Origin: Hyphomicrobiales bacterium | Lineage (GTDB): Bacteria > Pseudomonadota > Alphaproteobacteria > Rhizobiales > Rhizobiaceae | Assembly: GCA_900474095.1 (NCBI GenBank) | Contig: UCOA01000025.1 | Coordinates: 1-64,000 of the forward strand | Length of the DNA stretch: 64,000 bases | Reading direction: 5' to 3' | Part shown: positions 8,054 through 16,828 of the stretch, in pieces | Position numbering within the stretch: the stretch's first letter is position 1 | How the letters are laid out: every line of letters begins with the position of its first letter | Notes under the pieces: generated by a model | Told to the model about the DNA's origin: nothing | The model's input: the letters and a program-made list of their open reading frames with translations, nothing else | Database searches by the model: none | Translations under genes and position numbers: made by a program

Positions 8054-9433
8054 ATGTCTGATTTCGATCTGGTTCTGAAGGGCACAGTCGTTCTTCCCGA
8101 TCGCCTCGTCGAGGGCGGGCACGTGGCTGTGCGCGATGGCAAGATCGCCTTTGTCGGCCAAGGCGAGATGCCTGCCGCCCGCGAACGTCATGATCTCGGG
8201 CAAGCGCTTATCCTGCCCGGCGCCATCGACGCGCAGGTGCATTCGCTGAGCCAGAAGGATCAGGAGGATTTCATCTGGTCGACGCGCTCCGCTGCCGCTG
8301 GCGGCGTCACAACAATCGTCGACATGCCCTATGACGAGGGCAACTTGGTCTGCTCGGCGCAGGCCGTGAAGCGCAAGATCGCTCACGCCGGCCCGCAGGC
8401 ACGTATCGACTTTGCACTCTACGGCACCATTGACCCCGAGGAAGGTCCGACAAGGATCGGCGAAATGGTCGCTGCCGGCGTCGCGGCCTTCAAGTTCTCG
8501 ACCTTCGGCACCGATCCGAAACGCTTTCCGCGCATCCCGTCGGGTCTTCTCGAAGATTGTTTTCGCGTCATTGCGCCGACCGGGCTGGCGGCGGGTGTCC
8601 ATAACGAGGACGATGAGGCTGTGCGCGCGGCGATCGACAAGGTGCGGGCGGCGGGTATCACCGATTACCGGGCGCATGGCCTGTCGCGGCCGCCGCTGAC
8701 GGAGTTGCTCGCCACCAACCAGATCTATGAAACGGGGGCTGCGACCGGCTGCCCGGCCCATGTGGTGCATTGCTCTGTGGGGCGAGGCTACGAGATTGCC
8801 GCTGCCTACCGGGCGCAGGGATACCGCGCCACCATCGAATGCTGCATTCACTATCTCGTTCTCGACGAGGAGAACGATGTCAAGCGGCTTGGCGGCAAGG
8901 CGAAGATCAATCCGCCGATCCGGCCGCGCGCCGAGGTGGAAAAGCTCTGGCGGCATGTGGCTGACGGCAACGTCACGCTGGTCTCGACCGATCACGTCAG
9001 CTGGTCGGAAAACCGCAAGACCAATCCGGACATGCTGGCTAATGCTTCCGGCGTGCCGGGGCTGGAAGTGATGATCCCGCTCTTCGTCAAGGGTGCGCTG
9101 GAGCGGGGCATTCCTTTGACCCGTGCTGCGGAACTGATGGCGCTCAATCCGGCCCGGCATTTCCGTCTCGATCACCGCAAGGGTGCGCTCGAAGGCGGCA
9201 AGGACGCCGACATCGCCGTTCTGACGCCGGAGCCCTACACCTACGATGCGGCTGAAAGTGGCAACAACGTCGTCGGTTGGTCGCCGTACAACGGCGTCCG
9301 GCTGCCGTGGCGCGTGGCCGCCACCTACAACCGCGGCAGGCTTGTCTTCGACGGCAAGTCCGTGCTCGCCGAGCCGGGGGCCGGCGAGTTTATCCGGCCT
9401 CTGCCGAGCCTGCCGCTGCGCGAGGCCGTGTGA
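8054..9433 (+). CDS. Hydantoinase-like cyclic amidohydrolase (hydantoin propionate step)
   Basis: A 459-residue amidohydrolase of the dihydropyrimidinase/allantoinase group. Visible metal-site elements are IDAQVHS near residue 63, a lysine in AFKFSTFGTD for carbamylation, HNEDDEAV, HVVHCSVG and the aspartate in LVSTDHVSW. The first metal motif is QxH rather than the common HxH, a variant also seen in some dihydroorotases. In this operon it should open the hydantoin ring of hydantoin-5-propionate to give N-carbamoyl-glutamate. GGGAAG precedes the ATG at 8054, 15 nt after the lyase gene. Its stop overlaps the next start. Confidence 0.8.
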   Translation: MSDFDLVLKGTVVLPDRLVEGGHVAVRDGKIAFVGQGEMPAARERHDLGQALILPGAIDAQVHSLSQKDQEDFIWSTRSAAAGGVTTIVDMPYDEGNLVCSAQAVKRKIAHAGPQARIDFALYGTIDPEEGPTRIGEMVAAGVAAFKFSTFGTDPKRFPRIPSGLLEDCFRVIAPTGLAAGVHNEDDEAVRAAIDKVRAAGITDYRAHGLSRPPLTELLATNQIYETGAATGCPAHVVHCSVGRGYEIAAAYRAQGYRATIECCIHYLVLDEENDVKRLGGKAKINPPIRPRAEVEKLWRHVADGNVTLVSTDHVSWSENRKTNPDMLANASGVPGLEVMIPLFVKGALERGIPLTRAAELMALNPARHFRLDHRKGALEGGKDADIAVLTPEPYTYDAAESGNNVVGWSPYNGVRLPWRVAATYNRGRLVFDGKSVLAEPGAGEFIRPLPSLPLREAV

Positions 9434-10701
9434 TGGCGGTGATCGAAACCAATCTACCGGTTGATGCACGCCGCATCGCCGACATCATCAAGGGGCTGGC
9501 GCGGATCACCGAGCCGGACCGTCCGTATACGCGGCGCGCCTTCACGCCGCTGTTTCTGGAGGGGCGAGCCTTTCTCGAGCAGCGCTTCAAGGCCGCCGGT
9601 CTCGAAACCCGGATCGATGCTTCTGGAAACCTGATCGGCCGCCGCAAGGGCCGGAAGTCCGGTCTCGGCACGATCATGCTTGGGTCGCATTCCGACACGG
9701 TGCCGGAGGGTGGAAGGTTCGATGGTATCGCTGGTGTGGCGGCAGCACTCGAGGTCGCGCACGCGTTGAGCGATGCCGGCATCCGGCTCGATCATGATCT
9801 GGAGGTAATCGATTTCCTGGCGGAAGAAGTCTCGGTCTTCGGCGTTTCCTGCATCGGCAGCCGCGGCATGGCGGGGTTGCTACCTGACGGATGGCTCAGC
9901 CGGACTCATGGGGAATTAACGCTGCGGCAAGGCATGGTCGACGCCGGCGGCGATCCGTCGCGCCTGGCCCAGCAAAAGCGGTCCGACATCAAGGCCTTTC
10001 TGGAACTTCATATCGAGCAAGGGCCGGTGCTCGAAGCCGAACGCTGCGACGTCGGGATTGTGACGGCCATTGCCGGGATCACCCGGATCGAAACCTTGTT
10101 CGAGGGCCAGGCTGATCATGCCGGCACCACGCCGATGGGCCGCAGGCGCGACGCGCTGACTGCGGCTGCAAGAATGGTAGGCGAGGTCGAGAGGCTCGGC
10201 ATTGCGTTTTCAATGGGCGAGGGGCATTTCACGGCGACGGTGGGCGAATTTTCGATCGAGCCGAATGCGGCCAATGTCGTGCCGTCCCGAGCCCGGCTGC
10301 TGATCGATGCGCGGGCGGAGCAGCGAGCCGACATGGAGCGCTTCATCGCCGAGATCGACCAGCTCGCCGTCGATATCCAGCGCGACACAGGCGTCTCGAT
10401 TGCCTCGCCAAAATTGATATCGGACAATTTCCCGACGCCCGCCGATCCGCTAGTGCTGAGCAATCTCGAACAAGCCTGCGATCGCTTTGGCGCCAAACAT
10501 CGCCGCATGGCTTCTGGCGCCGGGCATGACACCGCCTGGATGGCGCGGATTTCGAAGGCGGCGATGATCTTCATCGCCTGTCGCGAGGGCCGGTCGCACA
10601 CGCCGGACGAATGGGCCGACAATGACGATATCGCTCTCGGAACGGCGGTGCTGTTCGAGGCCGTCAGGAAACTCGATGCGGATTTACAGGGAGCGCGCTG
10701 A
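9433..10701 (+). CDS. M20-family N-carbamoyl amino acid amidase
   Basis: A 422-residue zinc hydrolase of the M20 / allantoate amidohydrolase-carbamoylase group. The metal ligands are recognisable: HSDTVPEGGRFDG, DFLAEEVSVFG, LHIEQGP and GAGHDTAWMA. The QADHAGTTPMGRRRDAL segment marks the dimerisation-domain boundary. Its expected role here is hydrolysis of N-carbamoyl-L-glutamate to glutamate, ammonia and CO2, the last step of ergothioneine breakdown. The ATG at 9433 overlaps the stop of the hydantoinase gene, and its own stop overlaps the next start, so the three genes are translationally coupled. Confidence 0.82.
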   Translation: MAVIETNLPVDARRIADIIKGLARITEPDRPYTRRAFTPLFLEGRAFLEQRFKAAGLETRIDASGNLIGRRKGRKSGLGTIMLGSHSDTVPEGGRFDGIAGVAAALEVAHALSDAGIRLDHDLEVIDFLAEEVSVFGVSCIGSRGMAGLLPDGWLSRTHGELTLRQGMVDAGGDPSRLAQQKRSDIKAFLELHIEQGPVLEAERCDVGIVTAIAGITRIETLFEGQADHAGTTPMGRRRDALTAAARMVGEVERLGIAFSMGEGHFTATVGEFSIEPNAANVVPSRARLLIDARAEQRADMERFIAEIDQLAVDIQRDTGVSIASPKLISDNFPTPADPLVLSNLEQACDRFGAKHRRMASGAGHDTAWMARISKAAMIFIACREGRSHTPDEWADNDDIALGTAVLFEAVRKLDADLQGAR

Positions 10702-11798
10702 TGGGCCGGGTACTCACAGAAAAAGACGTCGAGGCGGCGGTCAAGGGTGGCTCGGTCTATGCCGCCGGCGGCGGTGGATGGGCGCATCATGGACGTATGC
10801 TCGGCTATGCCGCGGTCTCGATCGGCAAGCCGGAGCTGGTGTCCATCGATGAGCTTGATGCCAATGACTGGGTGGCGACGGCTGCTGCGATCGGTGCGCC
10901 GGCCTCGACCACGCCCTGGGAAATGCGCGGCGTCGATTACGTCAAGGCGGTGCAACTGCTGCAGAAGGCGCTTGGCGAAAAGATCGCCGGGCTGATCGTC
11001 GGTCAGAACGGCAAGTCGTCGACGCTGAACGGCTGGCTGCCGTCGGCCATTCTCGGAACGAAGGTGGTCGATGCCGTCGGTGACATCCGCGCCCATCCGA
11101 CCGGAGACATGGGATCGATCGGTCTTGCTGGTTCGCCCGAGCCGATGATCCAGACGGCGGTCGGCGGCAACCGCGAGGAAAATCGCTATATCGAGCTCGT
11201 CGTGCGCGGCGCGACTGCCAAGGTCTCGCCGATCCTGCGTACAGCCTCCGACATGTCCGGCGGGTTCATCGCGTCGGCTCGCAATCCGGTGCGTGCATCC
11301 TACGTCAAGGCCAATGCGGCGCTCGGCGGCATCTCGCTCGCCCTGACTCTTGGTGAGGCGATCATCGCGGCGGAAGGCAAGGGCGGTAGCGCGATCATCG
11401 ACGCCATCGTCAAGACGACCAATGGCGCGATCCTCGCCAAAGGCACGATTACCGACAAATCGGTCGTCTATACCAAGGAAGCCTTCGATATCGGCACGGT
11501 GACCCTGGGGAAGGGCGATGACTCTACGGTACTCCACGTCATGAACGAATACATGGCGGTGGAGAATGCTGGAGCTGTGCGGCTCGCGACCTTCCCGGAT
11601 GTCATCACGACGCTGTCGCCCGAAGGCGAACCGTTGAGTGTCGGCCAGTTGCAGGTGGGCATGAATATTTTCGTGCTGCATGTGCCGAAGACGGTGATCC
11701 CGCTCGCTTCCAGCGTGCTCGATCCGTCGGTCTATCCGTCGGTCGAAAAGGCCATGGGGATTGAGCTGGCGCGCTATGCTTTGTCCGGCCGGATATAA
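10701..11798 (+). CDS. DUF917 protein, probable thiohydantoin desulfhydrase
   Basis: A 365-residue member of the DUF917 / S-methyl-thiohydantoin desulfurase family, recognised from VYAAGGGGWAHHGRMLGY near the N-terminus and the DAVGDIRAHPTGDMGSIGL segment near residue 125. In known ergothioneine degraders a protein of this family removes sulfur from 3-(5-oxo-2-thioxoimidazolidin-4-yl)propionate to give the hydantoin. The gene overlaps the carbamoylase stop by one base (TGATG), so it belongs to the same operon. The role is inferred from family plus context. Confidence 0.75.
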   Translation: MGRVLTEKDVEAAVKGGSVYAAGGGGWAHHGRMLGYAAVSIGKPELVSIDELDANDWVATAAAIGAPASTTPWEMRGVDYVKAVQLLQKALGEKIAGLIVGQNGKSSTLNGWLPSAILGTKVVDAVGDIRAHPTGDMGSIGLAGSPEPMIQTAVGGNREENRYIELVVRGATAKVSPILRTASDMSGGFIASARNPVRASYVKANAALGGISLALTLGEAIIAAEGKGGSAIIDAIVKTTNGAILAKGTITDKSVVYTKEAFDIGTVTLGKGDDSTVLHVMNEYMAVENAGAVRLATFPDVITTLSPEGEPLSVGQLQVGMNIFVLHVPKTVIPLASSVLDPSVYPSVEKAMGIELARYALSGRI

Positions 11799-11810
11799 GG
11801 AGAGCGAGCC

Positions 11811-12140
11811 ATGTCGCGCGACGCCGGTCTCGAGGAACTGATCAGGCAGGAGCTTGGTGAAAGACCGACGCTTTCCGAAAAGCCGATGTTCGGTGGCCTT
11901 GCCTTTCTCCTCGACGGTAATCTCCTTTGCGGCGCGCGCAACGACGGCATGCTGGTGCGCCTCGGCAAGGGCAATGATGGCTGGGCGCTGGCGCTTGCCG
12001 GCATCGAACCCATGGTGATGGGTGACCGTCAGATGAATGGTTGGGTGCGCGCTGGCGCGAAGGCCTATGGCGACGATGCCCTGCGCAATCGCCTGCTCGA
12101 TGCGGCACTCGCCTATGTTGTCTCCCTGCCGCCGAAGTGA
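11811..12140 (+). CDS. TfoX N-terminal domain protein
   Basis: A 109-residue protein consisting only of a TfoX/Sxy N-terminal domain (SEKPMFGGLAFLLDGNLLCG, then a GWVRAGAKAYGDD-like tail). The domain occurs in competence regulators but also in many short proteins of unknown role. It lies 12 nt after the DUF917 gene, with GGAGAG before its ATG, and ahead of the urocanase-like gene, so it is probably co-transcribed. No function in the pathway can be assigned from sequence. Confidence 0.75.
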   Translation: MSRDAGLEELIRQELGERPTLSEKPMFGGLAFLLDGNLLCGARNDGMLVRLGKGNDGWALALAGIEPMVMGDRQMNGWVRAGAKAYGDDALRNRLLDAALAYVVSLPPK

Positions 12141-12153
12141 ACGACAAACGATG

Positions 12154-12208
12154 CGTACCTCCTCTTCGCGCTAGTTCTTCCGCGGGAGCGGCGCGAGAGA
12201 CAGGTACG
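12154..12208 (+). promoter_or_regulatory. Long hairpin in operon gap before the urocanase-like gene
   Basis: CGTACCT (12154-12160) pairs with AGGTACG (12202-12208), and an inner stem pairs the run around 12162-12171 with GCGCGAGAG (12191-12199). It sits in the only long gap (97 nt) of the operon and ends just before the AAGAAGGAAG ribosome-binding region. There is no T-run, so it may be an mRNA-processing or stability element rather than a terminator. Confidence 0.4.
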
Positions 12209-12237
12209 ATCGCAGATAAGAAGAAGGAAGAACCGCG

Positions 12238-13899
12238 ATGCCGAAACCCAACCCACGCCACCCCAATTTCCCGATCCCCGGCGGCACGGAGTTGCGTGCC
12301 AAGGGCTGGCGGCAGGAGGCGCTGCTGCGGCTTCTGGAAAACGTGCTTTCAGTCGGCGAGGACCCGGACAATCTGATCGTCTATGCGGCGCTCGGCAAGG
12401 CGGCGCGCAACTGGGCGTCCCACAAGGCGATCGTCAAGACGCTTTTGGAAATGGACGAGGACCAGACGCTGGTGATCCAGTCCGGCAAGCCGGTGGGGCT
12501 CTTGAAGACCCATGCGAAGGCGCCGCTCGTCATCATGGCCAATTGCAACATCGTCGGCCAATGGGCGAAGGCCGAGGTGTTCTATGAACTGGAGAGGCAG
12601 GGGCTGATCTGCTGGGGCGGCCTGACCGCCGGCGCCTGGCAGTATATCGGCAGCCAGGGCGTCATCCAGGGTACCTATGAAATCTTCATGCGCATCGCCG
12701 AAAACCGGTTCGGCGGCGATCTCGCCGGCCGTTTCATCCTGACGGCCGGTCTCGGCGGCATGGGTGGCGCACAGCCGCTGGCCGGTCGCATGGCGGGGGC
12801 TGCGATCCTCTGCATCGACGTTGATCCCGTCCGGGCCGAAAAACGCAAGGCCATCGGCTATCTCGAACATGTGGCACCGGATCTCGATACGGCGCTTGCG
12901 ATGATCGATGAGGCGGTCAAGGAAAAGCGCGCCACCTCCATTGGCCTCGTCGGCAATGCAGCGGCGCTCTACCCGGAAATTGCCAAGCGCGGCATCGTGC
13001 CCGATATCGTCACCGACCAGACCTCGGCGCATGATCTGGTCTACGGCTACGTGCCGAAGGGCATGAGTATCGAAGAGGTGAAACGGCTGCGTGTCGAGGG
13101 CCAGGGCCAGTTGATGGCCGCCAGCCGCGCCTCGATCGTCGATCATGTGAGGGCCATGCTGGAGTTTCAGGGGAAGGGCGCGGAAGTCTTCGACAACGGC
13201 AACCTGATCCGCACCCAGGCGCGGGAAGGCGGCGTTGCCAACGCATTCGACATCCGCATTTTCACCGAGGCCTATCTCAGGCCGCTGTTTGCCCGCGCCA
13301 TCGGGCCTTTTCGCTGGATGGCGCTGTCGGGCGAGGAGAGCGACATCGCCCGCATCGACGACCTGCTCCTCACGATGTTTCCGGACAACAAGATCGTCAC
13401 CAACTGGATCCGGCTGGCACGGGAAAACGTGCCCTTCGAGGGCCTGCCCGCCCGCATCGCCTGGCTCGGTCACGGCGCGCGCACGGAACTCGCGCTCGCC
13501 GTCAATACACTGGTCGCTTCCGGCGACCTCAAAGGCCCGATCGCCTTTTCCCGCGACCATCTCGACGCCGGCGCCATGGCGCATCCGAACATCATGACCG
13601 AGCGGATGAAGGACGGCTCCGATGCCATCGCCGACTGGCCGCTGCTTGATGCCATGCTGCTCTGCTCCTCCATGGCCGATCTCGTCGCCGTCCACTCCGG
13701 CGGCGGTGGTTATGCCGGATATATGACCAGCTGCGGCGTGACCGTGGTGGCCGATGGCACGGAGAGCGGAGCGGAACGGCTGAACCATGCGCTGACCAAC
13801 GATACGTCGCTGGGCGTCATCCGTTACGCAGATGCGGGATACGAGGAGTCGATGGACGAGATCGGCAGGAAGGGGATCGGGTATATCGGCTTGAGTTGA
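12238..13899 (+). CDS. Urocanase paralogue, probable thiourocanate hydratase
   Basis: A 553-residue protein of full urocanate-hydratase length, with the NAD-binding ILTAGLGGMGGAQPLAGRM and conserved YIGSQGVIQGTYE and VTDQTSAHDLVYGY motifs. True urocanases have a conserved active-site cysteine in GLPARICW (Cys410 of the Pseudomonas putida enzyme); here the motif is GLPARIAW, with Ala408. The pathway for ergothioneine requires hydration of thiourocanate by a urocanase homologue, and the four other steps are encoded just upstream, so thiourocanate hydratase is the best call. Ordinary HutU of histidine degradation is less likely, since no hut genes lie nearby. Confidence 0.8.
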   Translation: MPKPNPRHPNFPIPGGTELRAKGWRQEALLRLLENVLSVGEDPDNLIVYAALGKAARNWASHKAIVKTLLEMDEDQTLVIQSGKPVGLLKTHAKAPLVIMANCNIVGQWAKAEVFYELERQGLICWGGLTAGAWQYIGSQGVIQGTYEIFMRIAENRFGGDLAGRFILTAGLGGMGGAQPLAGRMAGAAILCIDVDPVRAEKRKAIGYLEHVAPDLDTALAMIDEAVKEKRATSIGLVGNAAALYPEIAKRGIVPDIVTDQTSAHDLVYGYVPKGMSIEEVKRLRVEGQGQLMAASRASIVDHVRAMLEFQGKGAEVFDNGNLIRTQAREGGVANAFDIRIFTEAYLRPLFARAIGPFRWMALSGEESDIARIDDLLLTMFPDNKIVTNWIRLARENVPFEGLPARIAWLGHGARTELALAVNTLVASGDLKGPIAFSRDHLDAGAMAHPNIMTERMKDGSDAIADWPLLDAMLLCSSMADLVAVHSGGGGYAGYMTSCGVTVVADGTESGAERLNHALTNDTSLGVIRYADAGYEESMDEIGRKGIGYIGLS

Positions 13900-13997
13900 A
13901 GCGAGGACCTGCGTCTCGCTCGCGTATGCAGGCCGATAGCTGACGCCTTGGCAAGGATCATGGCACGCGGTAGCATGTCCGTTTGGAGGAGGCTCCC

Positions 13998-14804
13998 ATG
14001 ACGTCGAGCTTCAATGTCCGCAGCGCGTCTGGTTATGAACAGCTCATGGGGCGCTGGAGCCGCCAGCTCGCACCGCTTCTGATCGACTTCGCAGGTCTGT
14101 CGGATGGCGAACGTGTCCTCGACGTGGGGTGCGGGACTGGCAGCCTGACATTTGCGCTTCCGAAAGCTGCCAATGTCAGCGAGATTGCCGCGATCGACTA
14201 TTCGCCTGTCTTTGTCGAGGAAGCGACACGGCGCAACGCCGATCCGCGGATCACCATACAGGAAGCAGATGCGTGCGCCCTTCCGTTCAAGGACGGGTAC
14301 TTCGATCGAGCGCTGTCGCTTCTGGTTCTCCATTTCGTACCCGAGGCGGGAAAGGCGATCTCGGAAATGCGGCGCGTCGTGCGTCCGGGCGGCGTGGTCG
14401 CCGCCGCGGTCTGGGACCACCTCGGCGGCATGCCGGGCATGCGAATGATGGTGGATACCGTGGCCATGCTGGACGAAAATGCGCGCCAACTGCGGAGCCA
14501 CTATTGTTTCCAGCCGATGATGCGGCCGGACGAAATGAAGCAGAGCTTCATCGAGCATGGGCTCACGGAGGTGGAGCAGGCGTCGCTCCTGATCCGAATG
14601 GACTATCAGTCGTTCGAAGATTACTGGGAGCCCATTGCCGCGGGCGAGGGGCCGCTGGGAAAGTATGTGGCTGCGCTTGGCCCTGCACAACGGAGTGTGA
14701 CTGACGCTGCGGTGAAGGCCGCTTATGAGGCGGGTCAGCCGGATGGGCCAAGATCGTTTGCAGCGGTGGCCTGGGCTAGTCGGGGCGTCGTTCCATTCGC
14801 CTGA
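13998..14804 (+). CDS. Class I SAM-dependent methyltransferase
   Basis: A 268-residue Rossmann-type methyltransferase with motif I VLDVGCGTGSLTFAL near residue 47, followed by AIDYSP and EADACALPF. The substrate cannot be told; UbiE/SmtA-like small-molecule methyltransferases look similar. The ATG at 13998 follows GGAGGAGG at ideal spacing. It lies 98 nt after the urocanase-like gene in the same direction, so read-through from the ergothioneine operon is possible, but no link in function is visible. Confidence 0.7.
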   Translation: MTSSFNVRSASGYEQLMGRWSRQLAPLLIDFAGLSDGERVLDVGCGTGSLTFALPKAANVSEIAAIDYSPVFVEEATRRNADPRITIQEADACALPFKDGYFDRALSLLVLHFVPEAGKAISEMRRVVRPGGVVAAAVWDHLGGMPGMRMMVDTVAMLDENARQLRSHYCFQPMMRPDEMKQSFIEHGLTEVEQASLLIRMDYQSFEDYWEPIAAGEGPLGKYVAALGPAQRSVTDAAVKAAYEAGQPDGPRSFAAVAWASRGVVPFA

Positions 14805-14890
14805 TGGACGGCTTTCGGAGCCGCCCTACTACGCGGATGATCGCGATGGCTGCGGCGCGGCACCACTTTCGGGATACCGCGCCGTCCGGA

Positions 14891-15397
<507 letters not shown>

Positions 15398-15466
15398 TCA
15401 ATGATCCCCTTGGGCGAACACGCAGGCGCGGCAACCCCTTGGAAAAAAGGGACCCCCGATCTGCTT

Positions 15467-15626
15467 GCTCTCTTTCATCCGGACTTTAACCGTCGGCTCC
15501 GGAATTCAACCGGATCTGCTGACCTTCATGCGCGTATGCTGGCATACGGCGTCTGAAGCGCTCGCGGGCTCCGGAAATTTCTTCCCGTTACCGCCGGTGG
15601 GGAGTTTCACCCCGCCCTGAGAACGT
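15467..15626 (-). ncRNA. FMN riboswitch (RFN element) upstream of ribH2
   Basis: Read on the minus strand, the leader begins with CAGGGCGGGGTGAAACTCCC, then ACCGGCGGTA and the GAGCCCGCGAGCGC segment, and closes with GTCAGCAGATCCGGTTGAA, GAGCCGACGGTTAAAGTCC and GGATGAAAGAG. These are the conserved blocks of the six-helix FMN-sensing RNA in the right order. Between it and the gene, CCCTT followed by two copies of CCAAGGGG could let the SD sequence be hidden when FMN is bound, favouring translational control, but this is inference. Confidence 0.93.
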
Positions 15627-15752
15627 GCGAGGCTGACTATAAGGATCGGCGTGCGGGCGTCAAATGCGGTGTGCGACGCGCGCAGCGAAAAAGGCGACAG
15701 ATTTTCCAATCAATCTGTCGCCTGGAGCAATTTTTTTCGGGATAGCCGGTGG

Positions 15753-16814
15753 TTATTCGCGAATGATCAGGAGATCGCTTGCCGTGAAGCGCAGCGTAAC
15801 GACCTCGCCCACGGCGGGCGGGTTGCGGCCCGGTGCGTTGAACATGTCGAAGGAGATGACGGGCTCGCCCACCTTCATGCGCGTGCGGATGACCGAACCG
15901 AGGAAGTTGCTGGAGATGACCTGCCCGGTCAGTGCCGTATCGCCCCGCGCACCTTCAGCAATCGAGCCCGCTTCCGGCCGCAGCGCCAGCGAAACCTTGT
16001 CGCCGGCCTTTGCCGGGCCGAGTGGCTCCCGCAGCGTGATATCCTGGTCTCCGATCGAGATGCGATTTGCCGTGGGATCGACGACCGTGCCTTCGATCAG
16101 GTTCAGCGTGCCGACAAAGGAGGCGACGAAGCGGGTCGCCGGTCTGTTGTAGATGTCGAACGGCGTGCCGATCTGGTCGGCGCGGCCGGCGTTCATGACG
16201 ACGATTCGGTCGGAGATCGACAGCGCCTCTTCCTGGTCGTGCGTGACGAAGACGGTGGTGATGCCGAGCTGCTGCTGGATCATCCGGATTTCCTCGCGCA
16301 GGGAGACGCGGATCTTGGCGTCGAGGGCCGACAGCGGCTCGTCGAGCAGAAGCACCTGAGGTTTCGGTGCCAGCGCACGGGCGAGCGCCACGCGCTGCTG
16401 CTGGCCGCCGGACATCTGGTAGGGAAAGCGGTCGGCAAGGTGGCCGAGATGGATGAGCCCCAGCATTTCCTTGACGCGGGCATCGATGGCCGCCTTGTCC
16501 ATGCCGGCGACCTTCAGGCCGAAGGCAACGTTGTCGTGCACGGTCATGTTCGGGAACAGCGCATAGGCCTGGAAGACCATGCCGATATTGCGTTGGTTCG
16601 GCTTCAGTTCGTTCTGGTTGCGGCCATTGATGACGATCGTTCCCGCAGATGGCGCCTCAAAGCCGGCGACCATGCGCAGGACGGTGGTCTTGCCACAGCC
16701 CGACGGACCGAGAAAGGAGACGAATTCTCCCTTTTCGATCGCCATGTCGAAATCCTTGACGACCTGAACGGGACCGAAGCTCTTCTGAATGCCGGTAAGT
16801 GTGAGAAAGGACAT
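15753..16814 (-). CDS. ABC transporter ATPase (PotA/FbpC-like)
   Basis: A 353-residue ATP-binding subunit with Walker A GPSGCGKTT near residue 38, signature MSGGQQQRVALARAL, Walker B VLLLDEPLSALD and the switch histidine in FVTHDQEEAL. A C-terminal TOBE-like regulatory domain (about 280-350) is present. The subfamily serves Fe3+, spermidine/putrescine or 2-aminoethylphosphonate importers. It is the last gene of a leftward operon encoding a binding protein and two permeases. The real substrate is not readable from sequence. Confidence 0.88.
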   Translation of the reverse strand: MSFLTLTGIQKSFGPVQVVKDFDMAIEKGEFVSFLGPSGCGKTTVLRMVAGFEAPSAGTIVINGRNQNELKPNQRNIGMVFQAYALFPNMTVHDNVAFGLKVAGMDKAAIDARVKEMLGLIHLGHLADRFPYQMSGGQQQRVALARALAPKPQVLLLDEPLSALDAKIRVSLREEIRMIQQQLGITTVFVTHDQEEALSISDRIVVMNAGRADQIGTPFDIYNRPATRFVASFVGTLNLIEGTVVDPTANRISIGDQDITLREPLGPAKAGDKVSLALRPEAGSIAEGARGDTALTGQVISSNFLGSVIRTRMKVGEPVISFDMFNAPGRNPPAVGEVVTLRFTASDLLIIRE

Positions 16815-16828
16815 GGACGATCAATACC

